Assembly: GCA_043820105.1 (NCBI GenBank) | Contig: JBDREC010000028.1 | Coordinates: 26,973-90,972, forward strand | Source of the DNA: JBDREC01 sp043820105 [NCBI: Pseudomonadota bacterium] | GTDB taxonomy: Bacteria; Bdellovibrionota_F; JAHFAK01 | DNA length: 64,000 nt | Direction: 5' to 3' | The notes under the pieces: model-generated | What the model was told of the DNA's origin: nothing | The model's database searches: none | What the model saw: the letters and a program-made list of their open reading frames with translations, nothing else | Shown: in pieces, positions 26,445-34,976 of the stretch | Position numbering within the stretch: position 1 is the first letter of the stretch | Layout: each line of letters starts with the position of its first letter | Made by a program: the position numbers and the translations under genes

Positions 26445-27157
26445 TTTTGAGCATATCCGCATATAGCCACTTCATAATTTTTATCATAGTGATTAAGGTC
26501 TTCTTCTTTCAATTCATCGCTGGACAAACCGTGTAGTAATGAGATAGCAGACAATACGTTTCCAAATGAAGTCACCTGAACATTTTCCTTTTTAAAAGCT
26601 TCCAAAAGAAGCTTTTCCAAGGAAAGACTGGTAAGTCTCCAGTATTCTCCCCAGCGATCCATATCGTAACGGCTAAGCTGACTTATTCCCGAGGCGGTAA
26701 TTAACAAAACACCGCCAGGTTTTAACATCCTATACATATTATTGATCGCCCTATGAATATCATAAATAAATTGAATTGTCTGAGTACAAATAATACAATC
26801 ATATTTATCGGACTTAAGGTTCTCACCTTTTGACAAATCTGCTATAATTGTTGCATCTTTATTTTGTGGATCAATGTGTAATATATCTGAAGTTGTTATA
26901 AATTCATTCTTATATTTCCTAGTATACCGATTATCACCAATCTCCAAAACAGCACCCATTATATAAATTCTGTGCTCTTTGATATAAGAATCAATATAGT
27001 GTCTTATAACGGATTTATCACCCCGGTCTAATCCGAAATTGGAACCTATTGGTGTTTTTTGATTTAACGTTCCAAAATTTACAGCTTTTTTAGAAATAAC
27101 ATTTATTTTAGTTTTTATTTTTCCCCGTATTTTATTTATTAATTTATTTATAATCAT
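26441..27157 (-). CDS. SAM-dependent methyltransferase-like protein
   Basis: A 238-aa protein. A degenerate methyltransferase core is present: VLEIGDNRYTRKY in place of motif I, ILHIDPQNKDATIIADLS, then YDCIICTQTIQFIYDIHRA and YRMLKPGGVLLITASGI. The D-x-R-Y form of motif I is typical of a subgroup found beside glycosyltransferases and deacetylases. Substrate unknown. ATGA-type overlaps on both sides (27154-27157 and 26441-26444) place it firmly in the operon. Confidence 0.75.
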   Translation of the reverse strand: MIINKLINKIRGKIKTKINVISKKAVNFGTLNQKTPIGSNFGLDRGDKSVIRHYIDSYIKEHRIYIMGAVLEIGDNRYTRKYKNEFITTSDILHIDPQNKDATIIADLSKGENLKSDKYDCIICTQTIQFIYDIHRAINNMYRMLKPGGVLLITASGISQLSRYDMDRWGEYWRLTSLSLEKLLLEAFKKENVQVTSFGNVLSAISLLHGLSSDELKEEDLNHYDKNYEVAICGYAQK

Positions 27158-28047
27158 ATATTATTTTTGATAATATCTTCTAATTTTATTCTTTTAAACA
27201 CATCTAAACATCCACCTGCAGTTGCATTATAAATACTACATCTTTTTGCAGATAAATATTCAGCGATCAATCTATACTGTTTCCATCTTAAATAAAGTGT
27301 GTAAAATAAATACTCGGTATTAAATTTCCGCCAATCATTATGGTCACTGATTCCATCTTTTAAATCATAAAAATGGCTTGTCTCTTGCTTAGAATAATCT
27401 TCCAAATAATTATGATCACACCCTAAAAGATAGATTTCAGAAAAACCCATGTAAGCTGCTATATTAATGGCACTATAAACAACTGTCCTGGCCCCAAAAA
27501 GTGGTTTGCAAATATCCCATAAATTAGGATTATCATAATTTCTTTCATCAATTTGAATGCTTTGTGAATAATCAAGATAGCAATAATTATCCTTTTGCAA
27601 ATCTTTTCTGATCTTCAAATAATCTAAAATTGAATATTTGTAGGGTTTATATCCAAAAAAACAGGTTGTCTTATCAGTATAATTTTTTTTAATACCTGCA
27701 AAAATTTTATCAAATGCCTCAAAATCAAATGGATGGTGATTCGGAGCTTCAACGTGATAAGCAGGATTTATGTATTTAATATCTTTATGCAAGAAAAAAT
27801 AACTCACACTAATACAAATCTCATCCTGAAGAATTTTTAAATCCTGTTTATTAATTGAAGGACCTGTTGCCAAAATAAAACAGCGTTTACCTTTATGAAT
27901 ATTTTTGAATTTTTTATTTAGATTAAAAAGTTTTTTCACTTCATTAGGCATAAAAAACCTTGAAGATATCTCTGATTTTGTTTGTTTTAATAAAGAGTAC
28001 ACATTGGGTGGTATCGTCCAATTGGCAATTTTTTTGGCTGTTTTCAT
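27154..28047 (-). CDS. DUF115/MptE-like glycan-biosynthesis protein
   Basis: A 297-aa protein with the DUF115 (6-hydroxymethylpterin diphosphokinase MptE-like) pattern: KGKRCFILATGPSINKQDL, a nucleotide-binding 'GPS' loop, and later GARTVVYSAINIAAYMGFSE followed by IYLLGCDHNYL. Family members occur in flagellin and polysaccharide glycosylation loci and some have CMP-sugar transferase-like folds; activity here is unknown. The same domain forms the C-terminal half of the protein at 46433-48097. AGGG lies 6 bases before the ATG. Confidence 0.7.
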   Translation of the reverse strand: MKTAKKIANWTIPPNVYSLLKQTKSEISSRFFMPNEVKKLFNLNKKFKNIHKGKRCFILATGPSINKQDLKILQDEICISVSYFFLHKDIKYINPAYHVEAPNHHPFDFEAFDKIFAGIKKNYTDKTTCFFGYKPYKYSILDYLKIRKDLQKDNYCYLDYSQSIQIDERNYDNPNLWDICKPLFGARTVVYSAINIAAYMGFSEIYLLGCDHNYLEDYSKQETSHFYDLKDGISDHNDWRKFNTEYLFYTLYLRWKQYRLIAEYLSAKRCSIYNATAGGCLDVFKRIKLEDIIKNNI

Positions 28048-28207
28048 TCAAACCCTATCTTTTTTATTATTTTCTTTTAAATAATCTATTAAATACAGCA
28101 ATATTTTTTTATATCTATTATCTCAATAAATATCTAGTATCCTGATAAATTCATATTATAAAAATATTGCTTAGTACTATTTTCCGATTTATTTAAAATG
28201 AAAAAAT

Positions 28208-29107
28208 TTATCTAATTTTCAATATACCTTTTGATAAATAATTTTTTACTGTTTTTAATCTTTTTCTAATACCATCAATTCTCCACAAACAGAATCGATG
28301 TATTTTATACCATATTTCAAGCAATTTAGTTTTGGGGGATATTTTAATCCACGTCTTCTTATTCCTGCTCTCATTTTGCTCAGGATGAATACCTAGCAAT
28401 TCTAAATAACCCTGAATAAATTGATCCTCGTCAAAATCACAATATTTCCAACGTCCCTTACATAAATCTCTAGTAATAATTTCCCCGGCGAAATAAGCAT
28501 TCTTTCTGTTTATTTTCTTTTTAAATTTCAAATATACTTTCCAAAAAATATCCACATCTTCGCCTGCTCCCCAATTTGAAGTATATTCACCAAATCCGCC
28601 TACGTCCTTTATTATTTTTTTCTTTAAGCCAAAATTCGACCCCTGCACCCATGGATCACTAAATATTCTGTATATGTTGTTTGCCTCTTGAATTCTACCA
28701 ACTACAAATTCATAATCTTGAAAATATTTTTTATATAAAGTTAAAGAATCATTTCTCTTAAAAGCATGATCATCATCTAAAAATATAATATCTTCAGAGC
28801 TCACTAAATTAAGAGCTTGATTCCATAGCATGGCTTTTTTATATTTTTTGGAAAAAGGAGTTACTAAATAATAATCAATATCCAAATCTTTTAGAAGGGT
28901 TTCATTTTCAATCGAATTTCGTGTGTAAATCGTTAATTCATCTCCTGACTTATTTAAGGTTTTTGACCAAAACGACCCATCATCTGAAACAGCAATATCA
29001 ACAGTTTCAGGGTAATCTTGATTTCTGATTGACTCAATCGTTTTTTTAAGTACATCTCTGTATTTAATATCAGGGGCGTAATGTGCTATAATAATGCTGA
29101 TTGTCAT
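28208..29107 (-). CDS. Glycosyltransferase family 2 (GalT-like C-terminus)
   Basis: A 299-aa GT-A enzyme: TISIIIAHYAPDIKYRDVL, AVSDDGSFWS, and IIFLDDDHAFKRND with the metal-binding Asp triad. Then GSNFGLKKKIIKDVGGFGE and NWGAGEDVDIFW, the galactosyltransferase/'glyco_transf_7C' C-terminal motif that holds the catalytic acid. Cytosolic side of the inner membrane; sugar unknown. There are 160 AT-rich bases between it and the next gene downstream, with no other feature seen. Confidence 0.85.
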   Translation of the reverse strand: MTISIIIAHYAPDIKYRDVLKKTIESIRNQDYPETVDIAVSDDGSFWSKTLNKSGDELTIYTRNSIENETLLKDLDIDYYLVTPFSKKYKKAMLWNQALNLVSSEDIIFLDDDHAFKRNDSLTLYKKYFQDYEFVVGRIQEANNIYRIFSDPWVQGSNFGLKKKIIKDVGGFGEYTSNWGAGEDVDIFWKVYLKFKKKINRKNAYFAGEIITRDLCKGRWKYCDFDEDQFIQGYLELLGIHPEQNESRNKKTWIKISPKTKLLEIWYKIHRFCLWRIDGIRKRLKTVKNYLSKGILKIR

Positions 29108-29204
29108 ATTAATAACCTTAATTTATTGATTAATATCTGAAATTTAATAAGCTATTTTATGCCTTTGAATGCAAGAAAGCGGTTTTTTTCAATAATAAGC
29201 TAAC

Positions 29205-30056
29205 TCAGAAGATCCTCAGTTTTTTCATAACAGCTTTTTCAGAATCATACACTCTCTTAATACCATCTCCCAAATAACTTTTAACTGAATTTACTTGCTT
29301 GAATAATTTGTCCATTCCCTGTGGCTCAATGCTGCTGGATTGATCGGTACCCCACATAGTATGGTCAATGGTAATATGCCTTTCAATAACCATGGCTCCC
29401 AGGGAAACAGCGATAGTTGTAGAATCAAGTCCATATTCATGGCCACTATATCCTACAACACATTTGTATCTTTCAATCATTTTTGGAATTACTAAAAGAT
29501 TTAACTCATCATTCCTGGCTGGATATGAAGCATTACAGTGCATTAATACATACTGATTAGCATGTTTTTCCAAAAGTTCAACCGCGGCATCAATCTCATC
29601 CAGAGTCGACATTCCTGTTGATAAAATTAGTGGAATTTTTGTTTTTGCTGCTTCCGTAATTAACTCAATATTAGTTAAATGTGCAGAAGGTATTTTTAAA
29701 AAAGGGAGTTCATATTCCATAGCAAAGTTTAAACTATCCATATCCCAAACAGAAAATGACCAATTAATAGGCTTTTCTCTGCAATATCTGTCAATATAAT
29801 CATATTCTTCTTTTTTAAATTCCAGTTTTTTCTTATATGCAAGATAAGTCATTTCTCCCCAGGGCGTCTGCTTTAAAATGTTTTTTTGATCTTCTGGAAC
29901 AGAAATATCCGGGTTCTTTTTTTGAAATTTGACACAATCCCATGAACAGGCAAAGCTTGCATCTATTAATTTTTTGACGATCTGCAGGTTTCCATTATGG
30001 TTAATTCCTATTTCAGCAATTAAAAATGGTTTTGTATATTTTTTAAAATCAAGCAT
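29205..30056 (-). CDS. N-acetylneuraminate synthase family protein, short form lacking SAF domain
   Basis: About 283 residues forming only the TIM-barrel part of NeuB-type synthases, which condense phosphoenolpyruvate with an amino-sugar aldehyde to give nonulosonic acids. Motifs are FLIAEIGINHNGN, VKFQKK, FLKIPSAHLTN, ILSTGMSTLDEI, GYSGHEYGLDST and ERHITIDHTMWGTD. Classical enzymes are ~340-350 aa with a C-terminal antifreeze-like SAF domain, absent here; the protein ends just after LGDGIKRVYDSEK. I choose the ATG at 30056, 7 bases after AAGGAG, over an earlier TTG. Neighbours (cytidylyltransferase, KdsC-like phosphatase, aminotransferase) support a nonulosonate-like product. Confidence 0.82.
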   Translation of the reverse strand: MLDFKKYTKPFLIAEIGINHNGNLQIVKKLIDASFACSWDCVKFQKKNPDISVPEDQKNILKQTPWGEMTYLAYKKKLEFKKEEYDYIDRYCREKPINWSFSVWDMDSLNFAMEYELPFLKIPSAHLTNIELITEAAKTKIPLILSTGMSTLDEIDAAVELLEKHANQYVLMHCNASYPARNDELNLLVIPKMIERYKCVVGYSGHEYGLDSTTIAVSLGAMVIERHITIDHTMWGTDQSSSIEPQGMDKLFKQVNSVKSYLGDGIKRVYDSEKAVMKKLRIF

Positions 30057-30067
30057 AAATTTCTCCT

Positions 30068-31126
30068 TCAAATTATAAATTCGCCGATTAGATTCATGTC
30101 ACACATTTGACTGCATTTTATTCCAGGCTTTAAATTAAAATGATCCATTCTAAATTGTTTATATTTCTCTCCATTCCAAATAGCATATAGAGATTCATTT
30201 TTAGCGTCACCAAGGATTATTTCATTATTATAATCTTCAACACATTCAACAGCTTCGCCATTAGATTTTATGGTCATTGACGTCCAAGGAAACTGACAAA
30301 ACTCAATCCAATGAATGGAATTTGTTTCTTTTTGCCCTTTTAAATACCACTTTTGATCCTGACTCTTTAAATAAATATAAACATCATAATCGGCAAAAGC
30401 ATCCTTTAATTTTCCAAAGGCTTCTAATTGGTTTTGATTATCCAAATTTAGCATTGTAATAACAATATTTGTTTTTAAATTTTTCTTTTCCTTAAGTTCG
30501 ATTAATTTCAAAATTCTTTTATAACTTTCAGTAAAATCAGATGCCTTCCCCCTTATTTCCCGATGAATAAAATCATCTGTACTCTCTATGGAATATTTTA
30601 TATAGTTAAGGCCATTTTCAAACTGTTGAATCGTCTTATCAATATTAATATTAGCAGGATTACAGCTAAAATATGTTATTATTCCTCTTTCATTCAAAAT
30701 TCTGATCTTTTCAGGCAGATCCTTGTCTAAAAGCGGATCACCATAACCATGCATTACAATAACTTTTGGTATTATATAAAGAAAAAAATGATTTTCACTC
30801 ATCTCATGAGGATCAATTTTATATTTTTGCAATACAAAGCTTTCCCATTTTTCCCAGTCACTGTCACTGAAGGGGTCTAATTGCAAGGCAATTTTTTTAA
30901 ATATATCCAGGCTCATAGTTTCAACGTTTCTTTTCATCATAGTTGTACGTGGACACATTTTGCATTTCATGTTGCATGCATTTGTGGTCTCAATATTATA
31001 GACATATGGCTTTTCTGATCTGAATTTTTCAAACTCACTTGTTAGAAAATTCATTTCATATTTCTTGCCGCAAAGAAGGTCATATTTTAAATCATAAATC
31101 TTCATGTAAAAATTAATATCAAACAT
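30068..31126 (-). CDS. Radical SAM/SPASM domain protein
   Basis: A 352-aa radical SAM enzyme. The [4Fe-4S]-SAM motif is CNMKCKMC with cysteines at 51, 55 and 58, preceded by ETTNA. The C-terminal part has an auxiliary-cluster (SPASM) pattern: EFCQFPWTSMTIKSNGEAVEC, LGDAKNESLYAIWNG and a final CSQMC. Members in glycan loci carry out radical rearrangement, dehydrogenation or epimerisation of sugars or amino acids; the reaction here is unknown. It lies between the aminotransferase remnant and the NeuB-like gene, in the same minus-strand operon. Confidence 0.82.
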   Translation of the reverse strand: MFDINFYMKIYDLKYDLLCGKKYEMNFLTSEFEKFRSEKPYVYNIETTNACNMKCKMCPRTTMMKRNVETMSLDIFKKIALQLDPFSDSDWEKWESFVLQKYKIDPHEMSENHFFLYIIPKVIVMHGYGDPLLDKDLPEKIRILNERGIITYFSCNPANINIDKTIQQFENGLNYIKYSIESTDDFIHREIRGKASDFTESYKRILKLIELKEKKNLKTNIVITMLNLDNQNQLEAFGKLKDAFADYDVYIYLKSQDQKWYLKGQKETNSIHWIEFCQFPWTSMTIKSNGEAVECVEDYNNEIILGDAKNESLYAIWNGEKYKQFRMDHFNLKPGIKCSQMCDMNLIGEFII

Positions 31127-31161
31127 TTTTTCTTCTTTTCCTATTCCAGCTTAACTCACAA

Positions 31162-31443
31162 TTAAGCTTTTATTTTTTTGATTACCTTTGCAAGAATTCC
31201 TGCTTTTTCACTGGCTAAATTAAGATCTCTATAATTTGTTTTAAACTGCATCAACTTGGGCTGAATAGATTCTGCTATAGGACATATTCCCTTTTCATAT
31301 GCAATATTTTCATAAACCCAGGGACATCTATATGCAAATTGTCTGCTTTCTATAACTGGTTCAAGGTAAGGAACTGACCATGCACCATAAAAGCCATCCC
31401 CACCTGCATCAACATATGCTTTTCTAAAATCTTCCCAATTCAC
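31162..31443 (-). CDS. 3' fragment of the DegT aminotransferase gene (frameshifted)
   Basis: This 93-codon frame is not a separate gene. It is the C-terminal end of the DegT/DnrJ/EryC1 aminotransferase whose 5' part is at 31440-32381. The segment GGDGFYGAWSVPYLEPVI continues the family's C-terminal domain. Reading on through a G7 run at 31458-31464 (plus strand C7) with one extra G joins the two frames, giving ...KYEGGEEAIGVNWEDF. The apparent GTG start at 31443 has no ribosome-binding site. Either the gene is broken, phase-variable, or the base count is wrong. Confidence 0.75.
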   Translation of the reverse strand: MNWEDFRKAYVDAGGDGFYGAWSVPYLEPVIESRQFAYRCPWVYENIAYEKGICPIAESIQPKLMQFKTNYRDLNLASEKAGILAKVIKKIKA

Positions 31444-32381
31444 GCCAATTGCTTCTTCCCCCCCTCATATTTAACTCCCAAAGTGTAATAAGTATTTTCA
31501 TATTCTTCTGGAGTTTTTTGTGGAATTAAGTAATCAGTTTGAGCCATAACATCCATAAATATTTTCGCGCTTTCTTTCCTTAAATTAATTAGTTCTCCTG
31601 CTCTCTCAAGCTGAGCAAGAGCAATGGCTGCTGAGAATTCATTTAAGCGATAATTCCAACCCAGCATATCATGTCTTTTATAATTAGGATTTTGAAAAAC
31701 TTCTGCATTTAGCCTTATTCTGCCTTCCTGGGCTCTAAGATTTTTATAACCATGACCTCCAATTTTCCTGACCTTTTGAGCAAACTGCTCATCATCAGTA
31801 ATTACAGCTCCACCCTCTCCACATGAAATATGTTTTGTATTTTCAAAGCTATAACTTGCCATATGACCAATGGTTCCTAAAAGCCTCCCTTTATACTTTG
31901 AAAATAAGGCCTGAGCATTATCTTCAATAACAATAAGATTATTTTCTTTTGCTATTTCCATGACTGGATCCATGTCAGGTGCTAGGCCATAAATAGCAAC
32001 AGTAATTATTGCCTTTGTCTTATTTGTTATTTTTCTTTTAATATCTTCTGGATCGATACTAAAAGTGTCAGGATCAATATCAGCATAAACTGGCACAGCG
32101 TTAGCATGCAAGGTTGCAGTTGTGTCCATTATAACTGTTAGACCAGGCGAAATGACCTCATCTCCTGGTTTTACCCCTCCAGCTTCTAAAGCAGCGTGTA
32201 GAGTTGCTGTGCCTGAATTTAGAGCTATGGCATAATTTACTCCATGAAGTTTGGCCAACTGATTTTCAAGGCTTTGGTTCCAATTACCAGTTGTAGCAGA
32301 CCAATTTTCGCCTTCCAATACTTTTTTAATATATTCAAATTCATTCCCAAGGTATTTAACAGGGTTTTTTAATTCGCTCAT
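31440..32381 (-). CDS. DegT/DnrJ/EryC1 aminotransferase, 5' part (split by frameshift)
   Basis: 313 codons of a PLP-dependent sugar aminotransferase (type I fold). The N-terminus has NWSATTGNWNQSLENQLAKL, then ALNSGTATLHAALEA, VIEDNAQALFSKYKG, and SFENTKHISCGEGGAVIT, where the Lys in TKH is the expected PLP lysine. Family members transfer an amino group from glutamate to a keto-sugar nucleotide. The frame ends prematurely after YTLGVKYEGGKKQLA because of a G7 run; the rest of the protein is encoded in another frame to 31162, total about 406 codons. ATGA overlap with the SpsF-like gene upstream shows operon membership. Confidence 0.85.
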   Translation of the reverse strand: MSELKNPVKYLGNEFEYIKKVLEGENWSATTGNWNQSLENQLAKLHGVNYAIALNSGTATLHAALEAGGVKPGDEVISPGLTVIMDTTATLHANAVPVYADIDPDTFSIDPEDIKRKITNKTKAIITVAIYGLAPDMDPVMEIAKENNLIVIEDNAQALFSKYKGRLLGTIGHMASYSFENTKHISCGEGGAVITDDEQFAQKVRKIGGHGYKNLRAQEGRIRLNAEVFQNPNYKRHDMLGWNYRLNEFSAAIALAQLERAGELINLRKESAKIFMDVMAQTDYLIPQKTPEEYENTYYTLGVKYEGGKKQLA

Positions 32382-33145
32382 TTAAATTCCTTTAAAACAA
32401 GTTTTGTTTTCTGTATCTGGTTTGCTTTCCATTCTTTCTGAAGGTATTGATTTATTTTTATTATTTCAGGATTTGCATCAAGATATTTTATAATGTCATA
32501 CAAATTATAATATTTATCATCCTTTGATTCATAATGTTCAATAATTCTTTTGAAAAACTCAAAATCATCCTTATAATCAAGAGTCATGCGAATATCATCT
32601 CTGTAAAATATAGGATCAACGGATTCCAGTTCCTGGATTTTAAAAAGACCCGTATCTTTAAAATAAGTCCACATCATTTCAGTATCTTCACTATCCTTAA
32701 TCTCACAGACCTCCTTAAGTGCCTTAGAACTAATCCCATAAGTAAAAGCGCCACAAATAACCTGGCTTGATTCAACAAAATCAAATTTATATTTTTCATA
32801 TTGATCAAAAGCTAAATCAATTAGCATTGGTTCACAAAACAGATCATCACCATCAGCTGTCACAAAAAATTCTATATCATACATCCTGCAAGCTCCATTC
32901 CAACGCTCGAGCTTATCTTCAACAGGACCCCGGAAACAGGATATATTATTATTTTTAGCGATTTCACCAAGGATATCATCTTCAGGCAAATGAGTTGTGC
33001 ATAAAATTATATTATCTGCCTTCTGGCTCCTTTTTACTCTTGATATTAGATGCTCAGTCGTTGATTTCCCATTTATTTCCATCAAAGCCTTATTGGGAAG
33101 TCTTGTTGAACCCATTCTTACCGTTATTAAAATAGATTTATTCAT
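32378..33145 (-). CDS. SpsF/NeuA-like cytidylyltransferase
   Basis: A 255-aa nucleotidyltransferase of the SpsF type (related to CMP-Kdo and CMP-sialate synthetases). The nucleotide-binding N-terminus ILITVRMGSTRLPNKALMEI is followed by IILCTTHLPEDD, FFVTADGDDLFCEP with metal-binding Asp residues, and DIRMTLDYKDDFEF, typical of SpsF. It probably activates a nonulosonic acid or similar sugar with CTP. It lies directly after the KdsC-like gene (stop and start adjacent) and overlaps the aminotransferase by ATGA. Confidence 0.83.
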   Translation of the reverse strand: MNKSILITVRMGSTRLPNKALMEINGKSTTEHLISRVKRSQKADNIILCTTHLPEDDILGEIAKNNNISCFRGPVEDKLERWNGACRMYDIEFFVTADGDDLFCEPMLIDLAFDQYEKYKFDFVESSQVICGAFTYGISSKALKEVCEIKDSEDTEMMWTYFKDTGLFKIQELESVDPIFYRDDIRMTLDYKDDFEFFKRIIEHYESKDDKYYNLYDIIKYLDANPEIIKINQYLQKEWKANQIQKTKLVLKEFK

Positions 33146-33616
33146 TTAATTTTCCTTTAAAATATCATAAAGCTCGCGAATGACGCCATATCCGCCTTTC
33201 GTTTTTAAAACTTTTTTTGATATTTTTTTTATCTCTTCAGAAGCATCAATTGGGCAATAAGGGTGACCAACAATTTTCATTATTTCTAAGTCATTAATAT
33301 CATTGCCGACATAAATTACATTTTCCAAATTAATCCCATTAACTTTACAATAATCCTTAAGTATTTTCTGCTTGTCATCCACACCACTAATAAGCGGGAT
33401 GTCTAGTTTATCAGCTCTCTTGGCTACTACTTTATTTGTCTCTGCAGTGATTATTATTTGTTTTAATCCAAGTTTTTTAAAAAAAGAAATCGTCATCCCA
33501 TCTGATCTGCAAAAAGCTACTGTTTCCAATCCATTTTCAGAAAGATAAACTCTATTATCAGTTAATACTCCATCACAATCATAAACAATTAATTCATACT
33601 TTAGTAAACTTGACAT
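33146..33616 (-). CDS. HAD-family phosphatase, KdsC/NeuA2-like
   Basis: A 156-aa C0-type HAD phosphatase without a cap. The nucleophile motif is YDCDGVLTD, then GMTISFFKKLGLKQIIITAE, and VGNDINDLEIM as motif III. Length and motif match KdsC (Kdo-8-phosphate phosphatase) and the phosphatase domains paired with nonulosonate pathways. It is the first gene of the minus-strand operon; AAGGA lies 7 bases before the ATG, and about 100 bases upstream are the ops-like element and promoter described separately. Confidence 0.85.
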   Translation of the reverse strand: MSSLLKYELIVYDCDGVLTDNRVYLSENGLETVAFCRSDGMTISFFKKLGLKQIIITAETNKVVAKRADKLDIPLISGVDDKQKILKDYCKVNGINLENVIYVGNDINDLEIMKIVGHPYCPIDASEEIKKISKKVLKTKGGYGVIRELYDILKEN

Positions 33617-33712
33617 ATCTCATTCCTTGTATACATCTATTAATTTAGAATTCTTAATTACCTGTTGATGTCAAAAAAACCTGATTATTATGCGTAGAAC
33701 AATAATTTGACG

Positions 33713-33722
33713 CACTACCGTC
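33713..33722 (-). promoter_or_regulatory. ops-like element (GACGGTAGTG) in operon leader
   Basis: On the minus strand the sequence is GACGGTAGTGCG, close to the ops element GGCGGTAG of RfaH-controlled operons. It lies about 25-35 bases after the predicted transcription start and about 100 bases before the KdsC-like gene. The same core recurs at 56933-56942 and 59179-59188, each with a similar promoter upstream. Confidence 0.6.
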
Positions 33723-33753
33723 ATTAAAAACAGCAAATGCAATTTTAAAAAAT

Positions 33754-33781
33754 ATTCTAACCTTTAAAATTTATAAGTCTA
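33754..33781 (-). promoter_or_regulatory. Predicted promoter TAGACT-N16-TAGAAT
   Basis: On the minus strand the -35 box TAGACT (33776-33781) and -10 box TAGAAT (33754-33759) are 16 bases apart. The same pair with 17 bases between lies at 59222-59250, upstream of another ops-like element, which supports both. Confidence 0.6.
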
Positions 33782-33925
33782 GTCAAAAGAATAAAATAAA
33801 AAAAAGGCAAAAACGTAAAGCAAAAACAATATGAAAAAACAATATAAAGAAAAAAATACTTGCACTTGCTTTTTATTTTGGATAGTTTACCCCAATTAAA
33901 TTACTTAACAAGCGCATGGAATGAT

Positions 33926-34954
33926 ATGAAATTAGGGATCATTGGCTTCGGGAAAATGGGAAAAATCAGAAATGATGTAATCCAAAAGCATCCGGATTTA
34001 TCGTTGGAGGGTGTCTTTGATACCGTTTCACCCAATCTTCAAACAGATTTAAATTGTAAAATTTATAAAAATTATCACGAGTTATTAGATTCAAACATTG
34101 ATGCAGTAATTGTTTGCACACCAAACAAATTCACTCCTCAAATTGTCATAGATGCCTTAAATAAAAAGAAACATGTTTTTTGTGAAAAACCTCCTGGCAG
34201 GAATGTTGAAGATATAAAAAATATCATTGCTGCAGAGAAAAAAAATAAAGCATTGAAATTAAAATTTGGTTTTAATCATCGCTATCATGGCGCTATAATG
34301 GAAGCAAAAGCAATTATAGAAAGTGATAGATTGGGAAATATTCTCTGGTTAAGAGGAATATATGGCAAATCCGGGGCCAGTGATTTTGAAAAACAGTGGA
34401 GAAGTGATCGTAACATATGTGGAGGTGGCATTTTATTAGATCAGGGAATTCATATGCTGGATCTTTTTCGCTTATTTTGTAAAGACTTTCAGGAAGTGAA
34501 AAGCTTGGTTACAAATTCTCATTGGAATATTGATGTCGAAGATAATGTTTTTGCTATTTTGCGAAATAAAAACAGTCAGATGGCAATGTTGCATTCATCC
34601 TCAACTCAATGGAAACATACCTTTTCCCTGGAAATATTTCTTGAGAGAGGATATCTCATTATCAAAGGCATATTATCTTCAACCCGCAGTTATGGTTCCG
34701 GTGAAAGACTGATCGTGGCAATTAAACAGTTAGAGGATGAAAGTTTTGCTTTGGGAAATCCACGGGAAGAAATCATTTATTTTGATCAGGATAAATCATG
34801 GGAATTAGAAATTGAGGACTTTTGGGATTGTGTGAAAAATAACAAGAAGGTTTTAGTTGGATCGTCCAATGATGCATATAAAGCAATGGAATTAGTATAT
34901 AAAATATATAATTCAGATAAAAAATGGAGCCACAAGCAGCAAAAGTGCAAATAA
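33926..34954 (+). CDS. Gfo/Idh/MocA-family oxidoreductase
   Basis: About 342 residues. The Rossmann motif GIIGFGKMGKIR is at the N-terminus, followed by VIVCTPNKFTPQI, the conserved EKPPGRN (E-K-P motif), GFNHRYH, and GGGILLDQGIHMLDL with the catalytic-region Asp/His. It is an NAD(P)-dependent sugar or cyclitol dehydrogenase. I choose the ATG at 33926 because the product then begins MKLGIIGFG; an earlier in-frame ATG at 33860 would add 22 residues. TTGCAC (33860) and TAGTTT (33883), 17 bases apart, are a weak promoter candidate. It opens the 11-gene plus-strand operon to 44884. Confidence 0.85.
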   Translation: MKLGIIGFGKMGKIRNDVIQKHPDLSLEGVFDTVSPNLQTDLNCKIYKNYHELLDSNIDAVIVCTPNKFTPQIVIDALNKKKHVFCEKPPGRNVEDIKNIIAAEKKNKALKLKFGFNHRYHGAIMEAKAIIESDRLGNILWLRGIYGKSGASDFEKQWRSDRNICGGGILLDQGIHMLDLFRLFCKDFQEVKSLVTNSHWNIDVEDNVFAILRNKNSQMAMLHSSSTQWKHTFSLEIFLERGYLIIKGILSSTRSYGSGERLIVAIKQLEDESFALGNPREEIIYFDQDKSWELEIEDFWDCVKNNKKVLVGSSNDAYKAMELVYKIYNSDKKWSHKQQKCK

Positions 34955-34976
34955 TCCACCTTAAAAAGGAGATCAA

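Noticed and set aside
29205-30056. Frameshift at the end of the NeuB-like gene that removed a SAF domain
   Set aside because: The frames after the stop show no SAF-like sequence, and short synthases of this length form a natural subgroup.
31162-31443. A separate small gene of 93 codons
   Set aside because: Its product is the missing C-terminus of the aminotransferase next to it; the GTG start has no ribosome-binding site.
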